A stretch of DNA of 64,000 bases from Verrucomicrobiia bacterium (GTDB lineage Bacteria; Verrucomicrobiota; Verrucomicrobiia; JABWAM01). The stretch spans positions 62,001 through 126,000 of the forward strand of contig JAQUAF010000007.1 in NCBI GenBank assembly GCA_028687435.1. The letters run 5' to 3'. Each line of letters opens with the position of its first letter. Position 1 is the stretch's first letter. Under the pieces are notes generated by a model, which made no database searches, was not told the DNA's origin, and saw only the letters and a list, made by a program, of their open reading frames with translations. A program made the position numbers and the translations under genes. Below, piece after piece: positions 26,642 through 34,199 of this stretch.

Positions 26642-27283
26642 ATGAGCGCCCTTAATGTCCATTGGTCATTCCGGAGGGCCTTCACGCTCATTGAGCTTTT
26701 AGTCGTGGTCGCCATAACGGGCATATTGGCCGCGCTGTTGATGCCGGCCCTTTCCAGCGCAAAGGCCAGCGGAAGGCAGATCAGGTGCATGACCAATTTG
26801 AAACAGATCGGCTTGGGGGTGGCGCTTTACGGACAGGAAAATGACGACTGGATTGTGCCGTACAAAGGTGAAATCGGTGATCCGGCCAGTTATTGGAATT
26901 ACCTGTTGGAGAAACATCTTTCATATAGTCGGGAGGTTTTTCATTGTCCGTCCGCGCGCACGACTTGGCCGCCCCCCAACTGGTATTGGCAGGCGCATCT
27001 TTACATCAATTATGGCTACAATTTATATGGTCTTTCGAAAACCATCACCACCGGCACTGCCTGGAAAAAGTTCATGCAAGTGAACGATCCCGCAACGAGA
27101 ATTCTTGTCGCTGATCGGAATGAGGCCTCGCATGGAACCGGATACACCCCTCAAGTAATAAAAGCGCCCAGTGTTTACCAGATTGGCGCCCCGCATCATG
27201 GGGGCGCTGTGATCGTCTTTCTCGACGGCCATTGCTCCTGGACTCCATTCGGGGAGATCAAGGACGAATGGTGGGGATGGTAA
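26642..27283 (+). CDS. Pseudopilin-like secreted protein (DUF1559-like)
   Basis: The 213-residue product begins with a short leader and RRAFTLIELLVVVAITGILAALLMPALSSAK, the prepilin N-terminal helix, and ends with VIVFLDGHCSWTPF, the usual H/DG-type C-terminal motif. Two starts are possible: ATG at 26570, two bases after the GntR stop and lacking a ribosome site, and ATG at 26642 after GGCGGGGAAA. The second gives a 13-residue leader typical of pilins and is annotated. The downstream gene's Shine-Dalgarno sequence overlaps its stop codon. Confidence 0.82.
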   Translation: MSALNVHWSFRRAFTLIELLVVVAITGILAALLMPALSSAKASGRQIRCMTNLKQIGLGVALYGQENDDWIVPYKGEIGDPASYWNYLLEKHLSYSREVFHCPSARTTWPPPNWYWQAHLYINYGYNLYGLSKTITTGTAWKKFMQVNDPATRILVADRNEASHGTGYTPQVIKAPSVYQIGAPHHGGAVIVFLDGHCSWTPFGEIKDEWWGW

Positions 27284-27290
27284 AAGGAGG
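27282..27290 (+). promoter_or_regulatory. Strong Shine-Dalgarno that fixes the start at 27295
   Basis: AAAAGGAGG overlaps the stop codon of the pseudopilin gene and sits 4 bp from ATG 27295. It decides the start of the next gene, which would otherwise be uncertain because a palindromic repeat follows immediately. Confidence 0.75.
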
Positions 27291-27294
27291 AATT

Positions 27295-30030
27295 ATGCGA
27301 AGATTCGATTTGGCGTTTAAGAAATTCAAAGTTAATTGGAAAAGGCGGTGCGGGAGCCCCGCCCTCCATTTGTCGCGAAATGAATGGAGGGCGGGGCTCC
27401 CGCGCCGCCTTGCCGGTTTTCTGCGCCGAGCAGCCGCCGTGCCTTGGGCCTGGCTTAATTTACACCTATGTTTTTTGCTGGCTGTTTTTGGCGCGGCACA
27501 GGGAAGGGCGGTTTCCATTCAGGCGGTGAGTTATCCCGCCGAATACGAGTATGAGAGCAGGTTTTATCTTCTTGCCGGGGAGTTGAATCCGCTTTGTTTT
27601 TATTTTTGGGGCGACAAAAAGGCTGTTGCCAGGCCGGTTTTGGTGATCGATGCGCCGGAGGGAGTGAATATTGCGTATGCGTTTCATCCCGGCTACTGGA
27701 CCCATCCCGCGATTGAAACATTGGTCAGGAAATCTGCCGGGAGTGGGGGGGGAAACCGGTTTGAGATTCCGTTGAACGAGGAGCTTGTCAAAAAGGGTCT
27801 TCTGGCAAAACAGGGGCCATTCGATCCCGCCTATCTTGCGGTTCTTTTTGATACGGGCTCCAAATCATCCGGAGGAGGCGCATTGAAGTGGCATTTGGAG
27901 GATGCCACCGGCAATGGCGATGAAAAGACTGTTGAATGCGAGATTTTGCCGCCGATCGAGGCGCTGTCGCAGCCTTTTTTCAGCCATTATTTTTACCGGG
28001 CGCATTTGTTGAAGGCGCCGGATGCGGCGGTGAGGAAAAGACTTGGCTCGCTCTATCGCAAGGCTGGCGTGGAGGGATTTGTGGACAATGGACGCAGTTT
28101 GACCCAGGACGCCATGGCTGAAAAAATGAAGGTCTATGCGGAAGCCAGCCTTGGCGGCTGGGGCGGCGCCTGGTGGGGGGTGAAGACCGAGAAGGCCTGC
28201 AAAGACAGGCAGTTGAAACCCGGGGATATTTTGATTGTGATGAAGGATGGCCGCCAGTCGAAGGCAAAAAATGCGATCTGCCAGAGCTGGCTGATCGATC
28301 AGGCTGAATATGTGATCGGCGAAATGCAAAAGGGCATTTTGAAGCCTTATTACTTTGAAAATCTGACAACAGGTTTTCTCAACGACTATGAATTGGATAT
28401 ATTCAGTGACATTGCATGGAAACAGAGTTGTTTTTGCGCCCGTTGCAAGGAGACGTTTGTCCGGCGATGCAAGATGAATATCCAGCCCCAAGGGCTTTCT
28501 CCCGGGGATCTGCTGGGAAAATATCGCAAGGAATGGCTGGATTTTCGTTACTGGCAGAATGGAGAGATGATGCGTTTGTATGCCAGGGCGGTCCGCGGTC
28601 TGGATCCAAAGTTGAAAGTGGCGATTTGTTCGGTGGGGGTGCCGTTTGACCGGGAAAAAACCTATCATCCGATCGATCCCGCCGAATACGATGATTGCGT
28701 GGATGAACACTGGCCCATGTTTTACACGCAGTCGCCCAATTATTATCGCGAGATGGACCATGCGGTGAAACATTTGAAAAAGCCTGTCATTCCCTGCGTC
28801 AACACCTGTTTTCCGCTGGGAGAGCACAATGCCTGGCCCCCTGAATTGCTTTTTCTGAACATCATGGCCACCGCTTCAACGGGAGGCCGGGGCGCGTGTT
28901 ATTTTGTGGGGGATTCCAGCATGGACGCGCGTTATTACCATGCCATTGGCGATGCCAACAAACTGCTGAAGGTCGCGGGGAGATTTTATCAAAATGGACA
29001 GCGGTGCGACGAACAGGCTGTTGTCCGCCCTCTTTTGGTCAAGGAATTTGGCAAAGGAGAGTCGAAACGGGGTTTTCCGGATCTGAGAGAGTTTGTTTTT
29101 CATAATGTGCGCCGGCTTGACGGCGAATGGCTGATCACCCTTTTCAATTACAATGTGGAAAATGCCGCCTTTGTCGAGTTGTCGTTTCCCAAGCTTGCGG
29201 GAGGCGCTTATGAGATGGCCGACGCGGCCGGAGGGCGGGTGTTTGTAAAAACGGACGCTCAAGCATGGGATGGCGGCGATTTGAACAAGGGAGTTTTATA
29301 TAAGATTCCGCCGCGCGGGGTTTGTTGTCTGGTTGTGAAACCGGGCGGCGCAAAGGCGTCCGCTGGAACGGCGCAGGCCCGGGATACGGAGAATTCTTTC
29401 CGGGAGGAATTCTGCCGGCTGCAAAGGACGGAGACAAAGGACGATCCCCAGGGACTGATTGGATCCTGGTCTTTTGAAAAATCCGATGAAAAGATTGTTG
29501 TTCTCAAAGGGGCGAAGGAGGCGGATGGGCTTGCCGGGAAGGGATTGGCTTTCGATGGAAAGAAAGCGTATGCCGAATTGGTTGTGGAAGGTCTGGCGGA
29601 TCGTCTGCGGGACGCTTTCAGTCTCGAATTGTGGGTCTATCCCGAGTCGCTCAAACAGTGCATGTGTTTTATTGGAAAAAAGGGATCTCTTAGCATGGAC
29701 TGGTTCCAGCCCACGCAGGTGTTGCCCTGTGGCATTCGGCACCTCGGACAACGCCGGTGGATGGACGCAAAGCTTGTTCCGGCGGTGAACCGGTGGAACC
29801 ATTTGGTTTTCACCTATGGCGGCGGTTATTTAAGATTGCATCATGATGGCAACGAGGTGGACGCCTATTATGTGGGAAAACTGTCCATCGATCGTTCGGA
29901 CGCCCCGCTGACATTGTCGTCGGCAGGCGCTCCGTTTCACGGCCGCATCGATGAGGTTCGAATTTACGATCGCAGGCTGAAAGGAGAGGAAGTATGGCAA
30001 CATTACATCAAGTCAGCGCCGCAGTTCTGA
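27295..30030 (+). CDS. Large secreted TIM-barrel (putative glycoside hydrolase) + LamG protein with an in-frame REP insertion
   Basis: The 911-residue protein has a signal peptide core (LNLHLCFLLAVFGAAQG) that begins unusually late, around residue 60. The preceding residues are encoded by a palindromic repeat inserted in frame after codon 16 (GSPALHLSRNEWRAGLPRRL). An N-terminal beta domain follows, then a TIM-barrel-like region with a Cys pair (CFCARCKETF) and YDDCVDEHWPMFY. A C-terminal LamG domain lies at about 720-910 (GLIGSWSFEKSDEK, FHGRIDEVRIYDRRL). No CAZy family is assigned with confidence. The gene overlaps the next one by 37 bp. Confidence 0.7.
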   Translation: MRRFDLAFKKFKVNWKRRCGSPALHLSRNEWRAGLPRRLAGFLRRAAAVPWAWLNLHLCFLLAVFGAAQGRAVSIQAVSYPAEYEYESRFYLLAGELNPLCFYFWGDKKAVARPVLVIDAPEGVNIAYAFHPGYWTHPAIETLVRKSAGSGGGNRFEIPLNEELVKKGLLAKQGPFDPAYLAVLFDTGSKSSGGGALKWHLEDATGNGDEKTVECEILPPIEALSQPFFSHYFYRAHLLKAPDAAVRKRLGSLYRKAGVEGFVDNGRSLTQDAMAEKMKVYAEASLGGWGGAWWGVKTEKACKDRQLKPGDILIVMKDGRQSKAKNAICQSWLIDQAEYVIGEMQKGILKPYYFENLTTGFLNDYELDIFSDIAWKQSCFCARCKETFVRRCKMNIQPQGLSPGDLLGKYRKEWLDFRYWQNGEMMRLYARAVRGLDPKLKVAICSVGVPFDREKTYHPIDPAEYDDCVDEHWPMFYTQSPNYYREMDHAVKHLKKPVIPCVNTCFPLGEHNAWPPELLFLNIMATASTGGRGACYFVGDSSMDARYYHAIGDANKLLKVAGRFYQNGQRCDEQAVVRPLLVKEFGKGESKRGFPDLREFVFHNVRRLDGEWLITLFNYNVENAAFVELSFPKLAGGAYEMADAAGGRVFVKTDAQAWDGGDLNKGVLYKIPPRGVCCLVVKPGGAKASAGTAQARDTENSFREEFCRLQRTETKDDPQGLIGSWSFEKSDEKIVVLKGAKEADGLAGKGLAFDGKKAYAELVVEGLADRLRDAFSLELWVYPESLKQCMCFIGKKGSLSMDWFQPTQVLPCGIRHLGQRRWMDAKLVPAVNRWNHLVFTYGGGYLRLHHDGNEVDAYYVGKLSIDRSDAPLTLSSAGAPFHGRIDEVRIYDRRLKGEEVWQHYIKSAPQF
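27344..27409 (+). repeat. REP palindrome copy 1 (inside a coding sequence)
   Basis: GGCGGTGCGGGAGCCCCGCC...GGCGGGGCTCCCGCGCCGCC forms an almost perfect hairpin. It is preceded by the TTTAAGAAATTCAAAG-type extension seen at other copies. This copy lies within the open frame of the 27295 gene. Confidence 0.85.
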
Positions 30031-32294
30031 TTTTTTTTGCGACAATCATTTTTCCGGCATGGACCCGTGCTGAAACGCGGGGATCCGGGGGGCTGATTGG
30101 CCATTGGCCATTGGACGAGGGGGAGGGGGAGGTGGCTCATGACCGTTCGGCGAATGTCAACCACGGAAAGATCAAGGCCGGTTATTGGCGCAAGGATGCA
30201 ACAGGCACAGCATTGGAATTTGACGGGAACGACACTTACATTGTAATGCCCCACAAACCTTGCTTGAATATCCGCGATGAATTGACCATCGAGACATGTG
30301 TTTGTCCTGTTTCGGTCCAGGGCAAGATTAGCTTTTTCAACAAAGGCACGGGCAATTTTCCCTCGGGATACAATTTTCTGATTAATGATGGCAAACTGGG
30401 TTTTTTGGCAAGGACCGAGCGGGCAGGGGGAGCCAAAAGAGGGTTTAAACATTACGAATTATACACCGACACAGTGGTTGTGCCGGTTGACAAGTGGACC
30501 CATGTGGCAGTGACTTACAGCGCGGCCGCAAATGAGTCGGCATTGTACGTGAATGGACGTTTGATAAAAAAGGCGCCGGCGGCGGGAGGGATTCTGAACC
30601 TTGAGGAGTATCAAAATTTGCAATGCGCGGTCAGCGGCATGTCGCTTGTGCCGCATTACAATTATTATCATTTGGAGGGATTTCTGAGGGAATTGAGGGT
30701 TTATGACCGGGCCTTGTCTCCGGAAGAGGTGGCGGGGAGGCATGAGGAGAATTCCGGGATCTTGAAGCTGTCCCGATTTAAAACCCATGCGGAAGAGGTC
30801 GAGGCTTCCTTGACCGCGAGGGTTGACGGATGTGTTGTTGATGCGGGGGGGCAGGGATTGAACGCAAAGGTTTATTTGCAGGGGGCTGACGGGAAATATT
30901 ATGCGCCCAAGGATTCCTTTGCCTATGGAAACGAAGGGCATAAATTTTTTTACGCCTTTGGATCTTTTTCTGCCGCAGTTCCGCCTGGAGGCGCAACTCT
31001 TCTGGCCGGGCAAGGGTTTGAGTGGTTGCCCAAAAAGGTTGCGGTTCCGGCGGGCAAGGCGGAGAGGGTGGAAATCAAGCTGGAGCGGCTGGCGGACATG
31101 TCCGCCCTGGGATGGTATTGCGGCGAGGACGAGCTTCAGTATTGCGCTGCGCATGGCAAGGGCAGATCCCGGGACTATTTCCGGCGGCTGGCTGGCGGTC
31201 CCATGCCGGAGGGTTTTGTCAACGCCTGCCGGATTTGCCAGGCCGAGGGCTTGAACTGGGTCAATTTCACCAGCAATATTCGTTATTGGAGCAAGCAATG
31301 GGACGACAGGATGTATGGAGCGGTTGACACCGCGCGGTTTACCGCCCGGCATGGACGCGAATTGAGGGGCGAGTATGGAGGAGACATTATTTGCGTGAAT
31401 GTTCCGGACCAGAAGGCGGAGGGAAACAATCAGCTCGAACAGTTGCAAAAGTCTCTTGCCGAGGGGGGCGCCGCGAATCTTGCCGATGGCGGGCATGATA
31501 TCGCCAATCCGCGGGCTTACCTGACCGCGAGATTGTTTCCGATCTGGGTGATGTCAGGCCGGGTCAGGCTGTGGCATCATGCGTTTCTGCCTTTTGGTTC
31601 CCAAGGGATGTCGGACAGTTATCGACTGCTGAACATGGGATTCAAGGTTGCGCAGGCTGCGGGAACGGATCTTTACATGATTTTTTCCAAAGGGGAGATG
31701 AAACCGGGAAGTCCCCGGACCTATGTAAAACTGAAGAATCTGACATGGCCGGAAATCGCCGATGCCTATCGGAACCAGCGGTTGTTTGCCACCGAGGGGC
31801 CGTTGCTCATGTTTACCATCAATGGCAGGGATATGGGGGAAACCCTGGAGATCGGGAAAAACGGGCCTGAGCAGATCCAATGCAAACTGGAAGCCTGTTC
31901 AATTTACGGAATGGAAAAAGTGGAGATTGTTCAGAACGGGAAAGTGGTCAAAACCTTTTTTCCAAAGGATGGGCGGATCAAAGAGGAATTCTCATTGACT
32001 CCCGATGGCGCCTGTTGGATTGCCGCCCGAGCCTATGGAAAAAAAGGTGATTTTGCTGGCGTTCAGGCGCACAGTGCGCCAATTTACGTCCAGTATAAGG
32101 ATCAGGGCATCCAACCGGCGGCGGAGGACATCCGGTATTTTAAAAAGTGGATGGAAACTCTTCGCGCCGTCACGCCCGGATTTGAAAAGAATTTCAAGGG
32201 AAAAACCGATTGGATTTATTCCTTGATTGACGAGGGGGATGCGATTTTGAAATCCTTGGAGGGATCGCCACGGCGTTGGACGGCGAACCCCTGA
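29994..32294 (+). CDS. Secreted LamG + CehA/McbA-like protein, copy B, with degraded metal site
   Basis: The 766-residue protein starts after GAAAGGAGAGGAAGT, a good ribosome site inside the previous gene, and has a signal peptide (AAVLIFFATIIFPAWTRA). A LamG domain (about 35-240, LIGHWPLDEGEGEVAHDRS) is followed by a CehA/McbA-like region. The expected GEHHxH reads GEDELQ (Asp379, Glu380, Gln382), and the THP motif is missing; only AGTDLYM remains. It is therefore probably catalytically dead or uses another chemistry, perhaps as a binding partner. Otherwise it resembles the copies at 19704 and 37883 throughout. Confidence 0.78.
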   Translation: MATLHQVSAAVLIFFATIIFPAWTRAETRGSGGLIGHWPLDEGEGEVAHDRSANVNHGKIKAGYWRKDATGTALEFDGNDTYIVMPHKPCLNIRDELTIETCVCPVSVQGKISFFNKGTGNFPSGYNFLINDGKLGFLARTERAGGAKRGFKHYELYTDTVVVPVDKWTHVAVTYSAAANESALYVNGRLIKKAPAAGGILNLEEYQNLQCAVSGMSLVPHYNYYHLEGFLRELRVYDRALSPEEVAGRHEENSGILKLSRFKTHAEEVEASLTARVDGCVVDAGGQGLNAKVYLQGADGKYYAPKDSFAYGNEGHKFFYAFGSFSAAVPPGGATLLAGQGFEWLPKKVAVPAGKAERVEIKLERLADMSALGWYCGEDELQYCAAHGKGRSRDYFRRLAGGPMPEGFVNACRICQAEGLNWVNFTSNIRYWSKQWDDRMYGAVDTARFTARHGRELRGEYGGDIICVNVPDQKAEGNNQLEQLQKSLAEGGAANLADGGHDIANPRAYLTARLFPIWVMSGRVRLWHHAFLPFGSQGMSDSYRLLNMGFKVAQAAGTDLYMIFSKGEMKPGSPRTYVKLKNLTWPEIADAYRNQRLFATEGPLLMFTINGRDMGETLEIGKNGPEQIQCKLEACSIYGMEKVEIVQNGKVVKTFFPKDGRIKEEFSLTPDGACWIAARAYGKKGDFAGVQAHSAPIYVQYKDQGIQPAAEDIRYFKKWMETLRAVTPGFEKNFKGKTDWIYSLIDEGDAILKSLEGSPRRWTANP

Positions 32295-32328
32295 TTTATG
32301 TTAAGGAATTTCAATGTTTGCTGGAAAA

Positions 32329-32396
32329 GGCGGTGCAGGAGCCCCGCCCTCCATTGTCTGCACGGAAAAAATGGAGGGCGGGGCTCCCGCACCGCC
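32329..32396 (+). repeat. REP palindrome copy 2
   Basis: GGCGGTGCAGGAGCCCCGCCCTCCATT pairs with AATGGAGGGCGGGGCTCCCGCACCGCC. The extension TTAAGGAATTTCAATG lies just upstream. The copy is intergenic, after the LamG/CehA stop. Confidence 0.85.
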
Positions 32397-32450
32397 CCAT
32401 CAGTAATGGCCGCAAAAAGGCACAAATCCAAAGTTGAAGCAGGATGCCGA

Positions 32451-32478
32451 TGGATTCCCGCATCCGCGGGAATGACGG
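32451..32478 (+). repeat. Short GGATTCCCGC...GCGGGAATGACG repeat
   Basis: TGGATTCCCGCATCCGCGGGAATGACGG is a small hairpin closely matching both arms of the larger element at 50062-50173. It resembles dRS3-type repeats. Confidence 0.55.
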
Positions 32479-32505
32479 GGGAAAACCGTTGAATCACTAA
32501 TCAAA

Positions 32506-33453
32506 ATGAAAACAAAACAAAAACAAATTGTTGGAAATTTAAAATTCATGAAGGCAGCCGGTTCTTTTCGGCTGGGGTTGTTTGTCATTTTTACGGCGGC
32601 TTTGGCGGTTGTCCTGTCCGCCGCGCCCATTCAGCATGTGGTCGTTGTCAGCATGGATGGGGCGCGTCCGGACACGGTTCTCTGGGCCAACACCCCAAAC
32701 GTGCGGGAAATCGCGTCCAAGGGCGCCTACACGTGGTGGGCTCAAACCATCATGCCCAGCATCACCCTGATTTCCCATTCATCGATGTTGACGGGAAGCC
32801 AGCCTGCCAAACATGGCATTACCTGGAACGATCATCAGCCGGCCAAGGGTTTTGTGAAGACCAGCACCTGTTTTGAAATTGCCAAAAAGGCTGGAATGGG
32901 CACGGCCATGGTTGTGGGCAAGATCAAGTTGCATCACATTGCCAAACCCGACACGGTGGATCAATTTGAGGAGATCAAGGGAGGAGCCATTCCCATTGCC
33001 ACCAAGGCTGTGGAGATTCTGCAGAATACGGCGCCGGCTATTCTTTTCGTTCATTTTCCCGATCCGGACGCAGCCGGACATCCCAATGGATGGGGGAGTG
33101 CGCCGTTTCTGGCCGCTGTTGAAAACTGCGACAAGGGATTGGGCCTTTTGCTGACCGCCATTCGCGATCCCAAGTTGGAGGGAAACACCATTTTGATTGT
33201 CACCGCCGACCATGGGGGACACAAAAAGGGGCACGGTTCCGCCGATCCCCGCGACACGACCATTCCGTGGATTTGTTACAGTCCAAATCCCAATCTGATC
33301 ATTGCCGGGCAGATTGACGGGCGCGTCAGCACGTGCGACACCGCCGCCACGGCTGTTGCGGCCCTCGGGTTGACGCCCGATTCCGCATGGGACGGCAAGG
33401 TCGTGCCCATTTTTCCGGCGTCATCCAATGCGTCCCAGCCAGCGGCGAAATAA
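32506..33453 (+). CDS. Secreted alkaline-phosphatase-superfamily enzyme (type I phosphodiesterase/nucleotide pyrophosphatase)
   Basis: The 315-residue protein has a signal peptide (LFVIFTAALAVVLSAA) and the metal and nucleophile motifs of the superfamily. These are VVSMDGARPD, MPSITLISHSSMLTG with the candidate Thr nucleophile, FPDPDAAGHPNGWGS and TADHGGHKKGHG. It should hydrolyse phosphate mono- or diesters outside the cytoplasm. It is short compared with many NPP enzymes but all metal ligands appear present. It ends the plus-strand run and faces the minus-strand cluster across a palindromic element. Confidence 0.85.
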   Translation: MKTKQKQIVGNLKFMKAAGSFRLGLFVIFTAALAVVLSAAPIQHVVVVSMDGARPDTVLWANTPNVREIASKGAYTWWAQTIMPSITLISHSSMLTGSQPAKHGITWNDHQPAKGFVKTSTCFEIAKKAGMGTAMVVGKIKLHHIAKPDTVDQFEEIKGGAIPIATKAVEILQNTAPAILFVHFPDPDAAGHPNGWGSAPFLAAVENCDKGLGLLLTAIRDPKLEGNTILIVTADHGGHKKGHGSADPRDTTIPWICYSPNPNLIIAGQIDGRVSTCDTAATAVAALGLTPDSAWDGKVVPIFPASSNASQPAAK

Positions 33454-33467
33454 ATTTTGCCGCACCA

Positions 33468-33840
33468 GGGGCTTGCGCAAAAATAACTTCACATTTTGGC
33501 AAAGGCGCCGTGCAGGCAGATGCCAGGCGCGAGGAGGGAGAATATCCCTTGTGGATCTTCGACCCTTCGGCAGGCTCAGGACTTGCCCCTCGGGCAAGCC
33601 GACGACTTGTCCCGAGCAAAGTCGAGGGGGCAACGCCGCAGATGCCTGCACGCCGCCGAGCCCCTATGGGCTGGGGCTCTATACCCTTTTGGTCCGCCAA
33701 AGGCGGATTGCTCGGATATAGGTATCCACTTTGGGATATGCTCGGGACGAGTCCTGAGCTTGCCGAAGGGCTCGCCGCTTGCGCCTTGCCAAAAGGGTAT
33801 AGTTCTCCCAGCAAAATGTGAATTTATTTTTGCGCAAGCC
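33468..33840 (+). mobile_element. Palindrome-ended element between convergent clusters
   Basis: GGGCTTGCGCAAAAATAACTTCACATTTTG at the left end is repeated in inverse at the right end with one difference in 30. The element is about 373 bp, encodes nothing recognisable and contains further small inverted repeats. No clear target duplication was found. It may be a MITE relative of the 24954 element or a large bidirectional terminator. Confidence 0.6.
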
Positions 33841-33859
33841 CTAGGCACGAGAGTTGGTT

Positions 33860-34141
33860 TTATTTGGTGATGATATTGCTTGAGGCGGGTTTTTCCTGCC
33901 AGGCGGCATGGCCGTCGATGAAAAGGAGATTTGCGCCTCCCGAATGACGGTAGCCGATGCCTGCCTGCGTTTCATTGACGGTTGAAATTTGCGAGGAACT
34001 GTTGCTCCAGGAGGCCACAAAAAAAGCATCCCCAACCAACAGGGTTTTTTCGGGATTGCTGACTTCGGAAAGGGCACAGCCTGCATAAAGCGAAGCGTCG
34101 GAACGGGAATCGTCTTTCAGTTTGTAGTTCAAGGCATAGAC
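33860..34141 (-). pseudogene. 3' fragment of a pseudopilin gene
   Basis: From VYALNYKLKD to the end (GYRHSGGANLLFIDGHAAWQEKP) this is nearly the same as the C-terminal half of the intact pseudopilin at 37217-37876, in the same orientation. The prepilin N-terminus is missing; upstream sequence is unrelated. It lies just downstream of the GH89-like copy B, so that gene is bracketed by direct copies of this segment. Confidence 0.88.
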
Positions 34142-34199
34142 CATTGGAATTTTGTCTTTTTGTTTTGAATTTCGGATTTCAATATGCGGATTTTCAGGT

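Noticed and set aside
27865-28827. 320-codon minus-strand ORF
   Set aside because: It is antisense to the large TIM-barrel/LamG gene; no domain is seen.
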